From contig JAPHEE010000007.1 in the NCBI GenBank assembly GCA_029259545.1, positions 1 to 39,176 of the forward strand: a stretch of 39,176 nt of DNA, read 5' to 3'. The stretch is from Candidatus Alkanophaga volatiphilum. Its GTDB lineage: Archaea > Halobacteriota > Syntropharchaeia > Alkanophagales > B39-G2. The translations under genes and the position numbers were made by a program. The notes below the pieces were generated by a model, which saw nothing but the letters and a program-made list of their open reading frames with translations, did no database searches and had not been told where the DNA came from. Every line of letters starts with the position of its first letter. Positions within the stretch are counted from its first letter, which is position 1. This document shows, one piece after another, positions 31,756 through 39,176 of this stretch.

Positions 31756-32362
31756 GCGTGAGGAAAGCTTAGAGGAATGGGAGCCGAAGACGCGGCTTGG
31801 AAGGCTCGTGAAAGAAGGGAAGATAAAGACGATAGATGAGGTGCTGAGGTCGAAATATCCTTTGAAAGAGCCGGAAATTGTGGATTACCTGCTGCCAGAC
31901 CTGACCGAGGAGGTCTTAGACATAAGCTTGGTGCAGCGGATGACAGACTCCGGGCGAAGGACTAAGTTCCGGGTCTGCGTCGCCGTCGGCAACCGAGATG
32001 GTTACGTGGGCGTCGGACTTGGTAAGGACCATCTTGTGGGTGACAGCATTATAAAAGCTGTCAGGAACGCAAAGCTAAATCTGATATACGTGGAGCGCGG
32101 TTGTGGCTCGTGGGAGTGCGCCTGCGGCGGGAAGCATTCGGTGCCGTTCACTGTCACCGGACAGGCTGGAAGCGTCAGGGTCACGCTGAAGCCCGCCCCC
32201 CGGGGGCTGGGCATCGCCGCGGGAAAGACGCAGAAGAAGGTCTTGGAGCTTGCAGGTATAAAGGACGTGTGGACGTTCTCAAGGGGCGAGACGAGAACGA
32301 CATTCAACACCGCAAAGGCGACCCTTGATGCCTTGAAGAAAACGACGCTGATGCGAGTTTAG
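31745..32362 (+). CDS. rps5: Ribosomal protein uS5
   Basis: 205 residues. Archaeal S5 signature: [19 protein letters not shown], then [36 protein letters not shown] and [22 protein letters not shown] small-subunit protein of the decoding accuracy centre. ATG 31745 lies within the uL18 C-terminal codons, typical of this cluster. Confidence 0.97.
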   Translation: MVVEREESLEEWEPKTRLGRLVKEGKIKTIDEVLRSKYPLKEPEIVDYLLPDLTEEVLDISLVQRMTDSGRRTKFRVCVAVGNRDGYVGVGLGKDHLVGDSIIKAVRNAKLNLIYVERGCGSWECACGGKHSVPFTVTGQAGSVRVTLKPAPRGLGIAAGKTQKKVLELAGIKDVWTFSRGETRTTFNTAKATLDALKKTTLMRV

Positions 32363-32428
32363 CTAGGGCATCCGATTTAGAGTTGAGTGCGACTTGTGGC
32401 GTGAATTCATTGAACATGGGTGGGAGCG

Positions 32429-32890
32429 ATGTATGCAGTTGTCAGGATACGGGGGACGGTGGGCGTCCGCAAAGACATAAGAGATACGCTCAAGATGCTT
32501 CGCCTGCATAAGGTTAATCACTGCGTTCTCATCGACGAGAACGAGTACTACAAGGGCATGCTCCAAAAAGTTAAGGATTACGTGGCATGGGGTGAGATTT
32601 CAAGAGAGATGTTGCAGCTGCTTCTAGAACGGCGAGGACGCGTCGTCGGCGGGAAGCGGTTGACTGATGAATACGTCAGGGAGCACACTCCTTACTCTTC
32701 TATAAAGGAGCTTGCTGACGCCATTTACGAGGGTAAAATAAAAATAAAGGACGTTCCTGGGTTAAAGCCGGTTTTCAGATTACATCCCCCTAGGAAGGGG
32801 CATCGCGGTATAAAGAAGAGCTTTGCGGAAGGCGGCGAGCTCGGCTATCATGGAGAAAAGATAAATGAGTTGCTGTATAAAATGAGGTAA
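32429..32890 (+). CDS. rpl30: Ribosomal protein uL30
   Basis: 153 residues, archaeal long-form L30: [37 protein letters not shown] and the C-terminal [20 protein letters not shown] 32429 follows GGGTGGGAG at good spacing; the in-frame GTG 32420 is part of that site. uL15 and secY, the usual next genes, are absent. Instead the sequence runs into element F. Confidence 0.96.
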   Translation: MYAVVRIRGTVGVRKDIRDTLKMLRLHKVNHCVLIDENEYYKGMLQKVKDYVAWGEISREMLQLLLERRGRVVGGKRLTDEYVREHTPYSSIKELADAIYEGKIKIKDVPGLKPVFRLHPPRKGHRGIKKSFAEGGELGYHGEKINELLYKMR

Positions 32891-32973
32891 CCTGAGTTGG
32901 GCGTGAAACTATGTCGCCCTCCCTTTTATCTCGATGAGCTCGTTTATTGTCGACTTATCTTTATAGCTCGCTA

Positions 32974-33221
32974 GTGAACTACCCCTTGCTTACGCAAGGG
33001 GCTTCTCCGTTCCACCGCATTCAGGCTGAGGCTTCACGGGTTCAGGGCTAGCTCACCACAGCCCCATCCCATCGGACTCGTTATCCGATGGCTAACGCCA
33101 CTCAACGCTTCCCGCAAGGACGGCATCGGAAACTTTCCTTTAGAGATTCAAAGTAAAGTTTAAAACTACCTCCAAACCCCCACTCCCTTTCGTATCCCCT
33201 CGCTTTGCAAGGGTCTTGCGA
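32974..33221 (-). mobile_element. Non-autonomous IS200/IS605-like element F
   Basis: A 248-base element on the minus strand. The left junction follows TTGC (complement of 33222-33225), and TCGCAAGACCC...GAGGGGATACG matches element E. A TATA-like TTTTAAAC precedes a paired interior (CCATCGGATAACGAGTCCGATGG). The right end is CCCCTTGC-GTAA-GCAAGGGG, then TAGTTCAC (complement of GTGA 32974-32977). It sits between uL30 and the DUF128 gene. Confidence 0.8.
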
Positions 33222-33269
33222 GCAACAGAAAGATAAATCACATAACCCCTTGCAAGGAATCCAGATAGA

Positions 33270-33944
33270 ATGGAGCTTGCGAGCACGAGGCTTGCAAGAC
33301 TGATGTGTGAGCAGTCTTTCAACCCAAAAGATGGTAGTGGGAAGGTTGTTGTGAGCATTTACGCTCTTAAAAACCTTGATGTAAAACAAGCTTTTAAGAA
33401 GTGCGAGGCGCTTACGGACCTTGCTGTGAGCCCACATTTCAAGATTGAGAGGAGAAAAGACACCGTTTTAGTTTTCATGCTCTCTCAAGCTACGATAGGT
33501 GGCATCCTTCTAAGAGGTGGAATTCCTGTTACGCTGAAGGGCTGTGGCGTCGTCCAAGTTAAAGACGGTGAAGCATTGCGCTTCGTCGAGTTCTTGGAAT
33601 ACGAGGGGACTACCGTCGAACCTGATTTGATATTCATGGACTTAGGCCTGACCGCCGTTAATCAAATGGTGAGCACAGGCAATGGCAAGATAATAGCGAG
33701 CTTTTTAGAGGTGCCGGTTGCAGCAAGAGACGCTGCCGAAGAAGCTCTTGAAATGCTCACGGCGCAGGGCTTCAAGTGCGTAATCCAGCTCGGCGAGCCG
33801 AATATGCCGCTACTCGGCATGCCTGTCGCTAGTGAACATATTGCGATCGCAATAACGAGCGAAGCGAACCCCATCGCGGCGCTCGTCGAAGATGGCGCAA
33901 CGGTCAAAAGCAAAACTTACAGGATTTTAGAGCTAAACTTCTGA
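33270..33944 (+). CDS. DUF128 (NrpR regulatory-domain) protein without a DNA-binding domain
   Basis: 224 residues. Residues 80-220 follow the DUF128 pattern known from the nitrogen regulator NrpR: ATIGGILLRGGIPVTLKGCGVV, VRFVEFLEYEGTTVEPD-like text, VSTGNGKIIASFLEVPVAARD, and a LGEPNMPLLGMPVASEHIAI block. NrpR proteins carry a winged helix before one or two such domains. Here the first 70 residues (ending FKIERRKD) do not show a clear helix-turn-helix, so it may be a sensor that acts with a partner. A variant winged helix in residues 1-70 is not excluded. ATG 33270 has no obvious ribosome site and may be leaderless. Confidence 0.68.
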   Translation: MELASTRLARLMCEQSFNPKDGSGKVVVSIYALKNLDVKQAFKKCEALTDLAVSPHFKIERRKDTVLVFMLSQATIGGILLRGGIPVTLKGCGVVQVKDGEALRFVEFLEYEGTTVEPDLIFMDLGLTAVNQMVSTGNGKIIASFLEVPVAARDAAEEALEMLTAQGFKCVIQLGEPNMPLLGMPVASEHIAIAITSEANPIAALVEDGATVKSKTYRILELNF

Positions 33945-34325
33945 ACTTTTGTGAATATGACTTTCGCGGGCGTCTAATTGCCGCAATACGCTCCGCCGCA
34001 CTCTACATGTATAGCTGTTTAAAAGTTAAGAGAAGCAAACTCAAAACCTTACAATCCCTTCGGACAGGATTGAGAGGTTAAGGAACGAAAGCATATGCAT
34101 TCCTGCTAGTTAAGGAAGGACTGACAATAACATCCAAAAATGGTCCCTGCTGCGGCTTCAAAATTAGAACCGGACGCGGTGGGGGCTTGGAATTAAAGAC
34201 TTCTGTCACGGCATGTCGGAAACGTACGTCCTGTTTTAAAAGGATGTTACACACCTCCAACCGGAGAGCTTGCCTTTACGACGTCAAGAAGGAGGATGAC
34301 GACGTCCCCTTGGGGCTATTTCAAC
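33945..34325. other. Region upstream of the tnpB element I, no clear gene
   Basis: A plus-strand frame from about 34093 runs without stops into the element (fragments FLLVKEGLTITSKNG, then FKIRTGRGGGLELKTSV and CLYDVKKEDDDVPLG). It lacks an ATG and ribosome site and is not recognised. It may be the tail of a broken gene cut by element I. Nothing else supported. Confidence 0.3.
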
Positions 34326-35587
34326 ATTCAGTCGCAAGGAGTCCCCTTCCGAAAGAGAGGGAGGAATTGCAACACAATCTTTCACACAGCAAAATATTTA
34401 TACTCTTTTGTGTGAAGTTAATGAGTGTGAAACTAACGAAGACAGTGGTGCTAAAGCTAGCAGAACACGACGAATCTTTAGACAAAACTTTGAAAGCATA
34501 CTCAGAAGGACTTAACTTCGTCTCCAAAGTGTCTATGAAAACGGAAAACCAATTTCTGCAAACAACCTCCAAAGAATTTGCTATCCTATTTTGAGAAACA
34601 AGATTGGTCTCAAAGCACAGATGGCTTGTAACGTTTGTAGGCAAGTAGCGGGAGCTTACAAATCGATGAAATCTAGCGGAGAATGGAAGCTCTCCAAATT
34701 CGACGCAAGACGATGGTTCTATCTTTAGGGATTTCTCTTTTAAAGGCGAATATTTAAGCATAACAACGCTGGATAGGAGAAAGAAGTATAAGCTAATAAT
34801 CTATGACTACGCCAAACAATACTTCGACGGGACGTGGAGATTTTTGGCTTCCCGACTGGTTAAAAGAGGCAACGAATATTATTTCCATTTGTCGGTTGAG
34901 AAAGAAATCCCCGATGTTGATTTATCAAAAGCTAAAAAGTAGGGGTGGATATTGGGTTAAATTACATAGCTGTTGCTTGCACGACAGATTTAGAGTGTAG
35001 ATTTTTCAGTGGAGGGATTATCAAGCATGTTCGCCACATGTTCGTTAACATGCGTAGGCGTTTACAGAAGAAGGGCACCCGCTCAGCCAAGAGAGTTCTT
35101 AAGCGTTTGGCTGGGCGGGAGAAACGGCTCATCAACAACATTTGCCATACAGTGAGTAAGAGAATCGTAGAGTTCGCTGTTGAGAAAGGCGTTGATGTGA
35201 TCGGACTTGAGAATCTGAATGGGATAAGAAAAAGAGCGAAAGTCAGAAAGAAGCAGAGATACAACTTTGAGTCATGGGTTTACCGCAAATTACAGTTCAT
35301 GATTGAGTATAAAGCAAGGGAGAGGGGGATTCTCGTTGTCTACGTTGATCCAAAGCACACGAGCATAACTTGTCCCAGATGCTACCATGTGAATAGGGCT
35401 GACAGAAACGGTAAGCTGTTTAGATGTAAGGCTTGTGGCTACACTCTGAATGCAGATCTTGTGGGAGCGAGAAATATTGAAAGAAGAACTCGTGAGTTCC
35501 GCTATATGCGGGACTCACTGGGGTGCTGTCAGCCACCCAGACGCTCCCTTGAGGAGCAAGCCCTGTTCGTAGGGCGGGGTAGTTGAC
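34326..35587 (+). mobile_element. tnpB-carrying IS200/IS605-like element I
   Basis: About 1260 bases. The left end has GTCGCAAGGAGTCCCCTTCC, akin to the other left ends, then a TATA-like AAATATTTATAC about 30 bases before the tnpB ATG. The right end has an AGCCCT/AGGGC(G) hairpin and GGGGTAGTTGAC at 35576-35587, like elements E and F but with TGAC. The exact left boundary is uncertain, since no TTAC/TTGC is evident. Confidence 0.65.
34421..35586 (+). pseudogene. tnpB pseudogene of element I
   Basis: A TnpB gene of a different lineage from G and H, starting MSVKLTKTVVLKLAEHDESLDKTL-type sequence at 34421. Frame changes occur near 34590 and 34720, and an in-frame TAG lies at about 34940, just before RuvC-I GVDIGLNYIAV. 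The rest is intact: RuvC-II VIGLENLNGIRKRAKV, zinc finger CPRC...CKACGY, and RuvC-III LNADLVGARNI. The 3' part alone (from 34945) could be translated, but it would lack the N-terminal domain. Recently inactivated in appearance. Confidence 0.88.
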
Positions 35588-35663
35588 AGAATACAATGTC
35601 CGTGCTTTAAGCTCTGAGCAAGCCATTTAAGCTGTTAAAGACCTGCTAGATGTAGAAATGTCG

Positions 35664-36296
35664 TCATGAGAGGCGGCGCCACACGTAAAAAAACCTTTGC
35701 ACCGCCGTGATGTTGCAGAGGACTGCGAAGACGAGCATGCACCACCCCAAAATCGGGAGGCTCAGGGATGTAAGCTTTAGCTCTTTTTGGTAACAAGCAT
35801 TCAAGAGCGTAGCTAAGATCAGGATGAGGAGGCGGTCAGCCCTGCTAAGGATGCCCCGGTATTCGCGGGCGAAGCCGACGGCTTGCGCCTGCGTGCCCAT
35901 GTACGACGTGAGAAGAACGCCGATGACTGCTGCAATCCCTATTTCCGGTGGCGAATAACCGCCGAAGATCACGCCACAGAGCACGAAGACATCGGCGTAC
36001 CTATCTAGGACGTGGTCGAGGAAGTCGCCCCTTTTGCTCTCCGCACGCAGCTCCCTGGCGAGCGCTCCGTCGAGAGCGTCGAGAAATGCACTCACACCCA
36101 GAAGTGTAGCAGCGAGTGTCAGGAGGCTATTAAAGTTCGTGGTTACGTCTGCCGAGAAGTAAAAAAGAGCGGCTGCGGCAGCAGCGAGCACGAGAGCGAC
36201 GACGCTGAGCGCGTTCGGTGGGATGTTTAAGGCGACGAAAATCCTCGCAATCCTCCTTAACACCGTATCTGCGCGCGGCCTTAAGGCTTCAAGCAT
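35664..36296 (-). CDS. CDP-alcohol phosphatidyltransferase-family membrane enzyme
   Basis: 210 residues with about six membrane segments. The family motif is complete: D76-G77-x2-A80-R81-x8-G90-x3-D94-x3-D98. It transfers a phosphoalcohol to a CDP-activated lipid. The start MLEALRPRADTVLRR resembles archaetidylinositol phosphate synthase, which makes an archaeal polar lipid head group, but related head groups cannot be excluded. ATG 36296 follows GAGGG; an in-frame start at 36326 adds ten unsupported residues. It is divergent from the MFS gene with a 40-base gap. Confidence 0.88.
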   Translation of the reverse strand: MLEALRPRADTVLRRIARIFVALNIPPNALSVVALVLAAAAAALFYFSADVTTNFNSLLTLAATLLGVSAFLDALDGALARELRAESKRGDFLDHVLDRYADVFVLCGVIFGGYSPPEIGIAAVIGVLLTSYMGTQAQAVGFAREYRGILSRADRLLILILATLLNACYQKELKLTSLSLPILGWCMLVFAVLCNITAVQRFFYVWRRLS

Positions 36297-36336
36297 CCAT
36301 ATCCCTCTAATACTCCGGACACCCAACTCTTAGGGG

Positions 36337-37539
36337 ATGGAAGGGCCAAAAGCATTTGGAAGGAATTTCATACATGAAGGGCTTTTGCCACTTGCGCTGT
36401 TTGCATTCCTTACCAATTTAGGCTGGGGAATGGTCATTCCCCTGTTCCCCCTCATTTTGGAAAGCGTTGGCGGTGGGATTTTCGAATTCACTTTCAGCTT
36501 CTTTTTGTTTAACTTTGCCTCTGCCGCTTTAAGGTATCCGCTGGGTTATTTAGCGGACGTGTGGGGGCGACACCTTTTCCTAACTGCTTGCAGTTGCACC
36601 TGCGTGTTGGCGTCCGCTGTCGCCATTTTTTACGAGCGCTCCTTCCTGCTGGCGGCGTTCACGCTTTTCGGCGTGAGCACAGCGTTCTACTTCCAGACGC
36701 TATACGCGCTCGTCGTAGACATCGTCCCAAAAGACGAAATAGGAAGGTCCTACGGGAACATGCACATCGCAGAGGGCATAGGCTATCTTACAGGTCCGCT
36801 TCTCGCAGGCTTCCTGTTGGAAGTTCGCCCCCATTTGATATTCGCGCTCACGTTGCTCATATTCGCAGCGTGCATCCCTCTGACACTCAGAGTTAGTAAA
36901 AATGCGGGAGGAAGTATGAAAGGGATAAAACTTACAGCAAGCAACTTTTTTAGAGCTTTGCGGACAGTCTGGGCGTTGGGCGTGCTACTTTTCATAGCAG
37001 AGTTGCTCAGGGGTTTTTCTGTAGGTTTTCTTTCCCCTTCGCTCCCTATTTATTTAGAAAATTTTAATGCTGAGCCGGCGCTCGTCGGCGCTATTACGAT
37101 GATAGCGATGGCGTGCATGTATGCAGCGCAAGCGGCAGGCGCCTTAATTGACAAACTTGGCAGCATGAAAATATTCTTAATTTCCAGCGTAATTGCTGCC
37201 CCGCTGCTCGTCGCCATCTCGCTGGCGGCATCTCTCACGCAAGCCGCCGCCCTCGTTTTTGCTTACCACTTCATGAGTGGGCTTTCATGGTTGGCATTCA
37301 GCAGTATGCTGGGCTATTACGCCATTGACGAACAGAGAGCGCTTTTCTTAGGCTCTGCATGGAGCATGTGGCGTTTTGGTTATGCCTTTGGCTCCCTGTC
37401 CTGCCATTTCGTCTGGGAATCCTTTGGCATTCGAAGCCTCTTCCCTACGGCAGCAATCTTCACTTTCGCTTCCATATTTGCAGTTATCGCTTCTAAGGGA
37501 CGATTGAAGCGGAGTGTAGAACTCGCAAGCAGCATATGA
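36337..37539 (+). CDS. Major facilitator superfamily transporter
   Basis: 400 residues and about 12 hydrophobic segments. Motif A between helices 2 and 3 is GYLADVWGRH (70-79), and the central loop near 190-200 (KNAGGSMKGIKL) separates the two six-helix halves. The YGNMHIAEGIGYLTGPLLAG block is drug/metabolite-exporter-like. The substrate is not predictable. It starts at ATG 36337 and shares a short divergent promoter region with the CDP-alcohol enzyme. Confidence 0.9.
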   Translation: MEGPKAFGRNFIHEGLLPLALFAFLTNLGWGMVIPLFPLILESVGGGIFEFTFSFFLFNFASAALRYPLGYLADVWGRHLFLTACSCTCVLASAVAIFYERSFLLAAFTLFGVSTAFYFQTLYALVVDIVPKDEIGRSYGNMHIAEGIGYLTGPLLAGFLLEVRPHLIFALTLLIFAACIPLTLRVSKNAGGSMKGIKLTASNFFRALRTVWALGVLLFIAELLRGFSVGFLSPSLPIYLENFNAEPALVGAITMIAMACMYAAQAAGALIDKLGSMKIFLISSVIAAPLLVAISLAASLTQAAALVFAYHFMSGLSWLAFSSMLGYYAIDEQRALFLGSAWSMWRFGYAFGSLSCHFVWESFGIRSLFPTAAIFTFASIFAVIASKGRLKRSVELASSI

Positions 37540-37650
37540 TTATCTTTTCATTTTTCGAACTCTCAACATCCATCTGTGCAAGACATCCATCTTCACACAT
37601 AAAAACTCTTAAATAATACTCTGTGCCAAGGCGTTATGGAGGTGATGCGA

Positions 37651-38619
37651 ATGGTTAGATGGAGTAGCGTTGCTGCGGCACTCGTAATGGTAGCTCTGGT
37701 CATAACGACATTCGGGGTGGCGGCTGCGCACTTCCTGATGCTCCTTCCGGAGACGACGGAGCCAACTGCTGCCGACTTTTTCGTCGAGGAGGGCGGGAGC
37801 AAGACGTTCTGGCTGATCTGGGGGCACCCCTACGAGCACGTACTCTTCGATTGCCCTGCACCAGAGCGTGTCTGGATGGTAGACCCCGAAGGCGCAGTTG
37901 AGGAGCTGACGGCGACGCCGACGACCGTCGAGGGCGTGCAGGCGTGGCAGGTGAGCTACACGTTCATGAAAGCCGGGGACTATATACTCTGCGTCGAGCT
38001 TAAGGCTGAGGAGCACGAGGTTTGGGACTACGTGAAGACGATCGTGCACTGCGGCGGTGAGATCTGGGAGGGATGGAACCAAAACGTCGGGCAGAAAGCT
38101 GAGATAATGCCGTATGTGCGACCCTACGGCATCGAGGAGGGTTTCGTCTTCTCAGGGAAGGCTCTTTACAACGGGGAGCCTTTGGTTGGCGCTGACGTTG
38201 AGGTCGAGATGTATCATCCGAAGGACGTTGCCGAAGCCGTGGTGAGCGAGGCGGAGGCTCGATTCCAGCCGAACCCCTCCTGCATGTATACAAGGGTCGT
38301 GACCACCGACAGCGACGGTGAGTTTTCGTTCACGCTCGACGAGCCGGGCATCTGGTACATTGCGGCTTACGGCCCTGAAGAGGAAGGCATGGAAGTCAGG
38401 GGCGTGCTCCAGGTTGCGGTCGGCGAGGCGTTCCCCGCGCCCGCAGCGGCAGCGATACCTACGGAACTCGAAAAGAAGGTTACGAGCTTGGAGTCGAGGG
38501 TGAGCGGGCTTGAAGGTGCTTTGAAGGCAGCATCGCCTACGCTGGTCTATGCTGCTATCGTGCTTTCGGTGATTGCCATAATATTGAGCGTCGTGGCGTT
38601 GGCGCTTAGGAGGAAGTGA
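37651..38619 (+). CDS. DUF4198 (NikK-like) membrane-anchored extracellular protein
   Basis: 322 residues. A signal peptide or membrane segment (SSVAAALVMVALVITTFGVA) leads into an extracellular beta-rich DUF4198 domain starting AHFLMLLP. A carboxypeptidase-regulatory-like repeat follows (GKALYNGEPLVGADVEVEMY, then DSDGEFSFTLDEPGIWYIAA), then a short coiled coil and a C-terminal membrane helix ending RRK. Proteins of this kind precede CbiM/NikM in nickel or cobalt uptake systems and probably help metal capture. ATG 37651 follows GGAGGTGA; ATG 37636 is upstream of that site. A TATA-like TCTTAAATAAT lies at 37607-37617. Confidence 0.82.
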   Translation: MVRWSSVAAALVMVALVITTFGVAAAHFLMLLPETTEPTAADFFVEEGGSKTFWLIWGHPYEHVLFDCPAPERVWMVDPEGAVEELTATPTTVEGVQAWQVSYTFMKAGDYILCVELKAEEHEVWDYVKTIVHCGGEIWEGWNQNVGQKAEIMPYVRPYGIEEGFVFSGKALYNGEPLVGADVEVEMYHPKDVAEAVVSEAEARFQPNPSCMYTRVVTTDSDGEFSFTLDEPGIWYIAAYGPEEEGMEVRGVLQVAVGEAFPAPAAAAIPTELEKKVTSLESRVSGLEGALKAASPTLVYAAIVLSVIAIILSVVALALRRK

Positions 38620-38637
38620 GGAGGGGCAAGAGGAGAA

Positions 38638-39176
38638 ATGGTTCACATTTCCGACGGCGTCCTACCGCTCCCGACACTTGCAGCAGGCTGGGCGGTAACT
38701 GCCGCCCTCCTAGTTTTAACGCTCAGAAAGCTAAGGGCTGAGGACATACCGAAACTTTCAGTAATGACCGCAGCTTTCTTCGTAGCGTCGCTCATACACT
38801 TCCCAGTCGGGCCAACTTCCGTTCACCTTATTTTTAATGGACTCGTCGGTGTCATCCTTGGCACTCTTTCTTATCCAGCGATTTTCATCGGCTTAGTGCT
38901 CCAAGCCATCCTTTTCGGGCATGGTGGTATTACGGTCATCGGCGTGAACGCTCTCGACATGGGTGTGCCTGCGCTGGTCATTGGCGTGCTTTTCAGCAGG
39001 TGGGTTAAAAATAGTCTCTCCGTCGAGAGAGCGACGGCGCTCGGAGCGGTGCTCGGCGGTATTGCCGTGACGCTTGCAGTCGCGCTCACAGCGTTTATGC
39101 TCTACACGGCAGGCAAGGAACTCGTTGGCGTGATTGCTGCCCTTGTGCTCTTTCACATACCGGTAATCGTCGTAGA
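38638..39176 (+). CDS. cbiM: CbiM/NikM-type cobalt or nickel transporter, partial
   Basis: The S component of an energy-coupling-factor metal transporter; the 3' end lies beyond the window. The start MVHISDGVLPLPTLAAGWA is the family N-terminus, and SLIHFPVGPTSVHLIFNGLVGVILG and FGHGGITVIGVNALDMG are the diagnostic membrane blocks. Most relatives begin MH; here His is residue 3 (MVH), which fits a free-amine X-X-His metal site. AGGAG precedes ATG 38638, 18 bases after the DUF4198 stop, so the two are one operon. Nickel versus cobalt is not decided by sequence. Confidence 0.93.
   Translation, partial: MVHISDGVLPLPTLAAGWAVTAALLVLTLRKLRAEDIPKLSVMTAAFFVASLIHFPVGPTSVHLIFNGLVGVILGTLSYPAIFIGLVLQAILFGHGGITVIGVNALDMGVPALVIGVLFSRWVKNSLSVERATALGAVLGGIAVTLAVALTAFMLYTAGKELVGVIAALVLFHIPVIVV

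Noticed and set aside
33270-33944. Translation factor aIF6, suggested by its place after ribosomal genes
   Set aside because: The sequence lacks the pentein repeats of aIF6 and matches the DUF128 pattern instead.

Overview
The window is archaeal. It carries an archaeal DnaG-type primase, the Mre11-Rad50 pair, archaeal ribosomal proteins uL3, uL4, eL19, uL18, uS5 and uL30, a fused hexulose-phosphate synthase/RraA protein, and TATA boxes placed about 25 bases before start codons or tRNAs. The acyl-CoA dehydrogenase, two SCP2-type thiolases, DUF35 proteins and an HMG-CoA-synthase-like protein suggest acyl-CoA metabolism. That would fit an Archaeoglobi-, Syntropharchaeum- or ANME-1-like lineage, but the lineage is an inference, not a demonstration.

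Layout: 1-1420 (minus) prephenate dehydratase (cut by the window edge) behind a coiled-coil gene. 1648-2066 two small transposon-like elements in tandem. 2080-4468 (minus) Hps-RraA and a PaREP1/DUF3467-like pair. 4484-5642 poorly coding DNA with tRNA-Thr(GGT). 5643-7614 mobB and a LeuC-family gene, with an element inserted at their junction. 8064-14151 dnaG, mre11, rad50 and pdxT, punctuated by elements. 14126-18360 two tnpB elements around a phosphomannomutase/phosphoglucomutase gene. 18438-20120 acyl-CoA dehydrogenase and a cysteine hydrolase. 20172-23053 tRNA-Arg(CCT), PRC-barrel, NAD kinase, an unknown gene and a radical SAM gene. 23097-24876 uL3 and uL4. 24937-29319 (minus) the HMGCS-like/thiolase/thiolase/DUF35 operon. 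29470 larA. 30738-32890 eL19, uL18, uS5 and uL30. 32974-35587 elements and a DUF128 gene. 35664-39176 CDP-alcohol phosphatidyltransferase, an MFS transporter, a DUF4198 protein and CbiM (cut by the window edge).

The most striking content is a family of ten IS200/IS605-like insertions, named here A, A2, B, C, D, E, F, G, H and I. Three carry broken tnpB genes (G, H, I); seven carry no protein gene. Nine have left junctions after TTAC or TTGC; element I is unclear at that end. Eight end at TCAC, one at TCAA and one at TGAC. They contain conserved hairpins near the right end, with paired base changes between copies, which resembles TnpB omega-RNA (reRNA). Removing them on paper restores sensible gene structures. 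The mobB/leuC overlap reappears, and the leuC insert is exactly 79 codons and open in frame. The pmm and mobB stop codons change from TAA to TGA. The C-terminus of pdxT has been replaced.

The acyl-CoA operon is also unusual. The HMG-CoA-synthase-like protein has lost the expected catalytic Glu, Cys and His and is fused to a DUF35 zinc-ribbon/OB domain. This operon and larA sit where the middle of the ribosomal protein supercluster would normally be.
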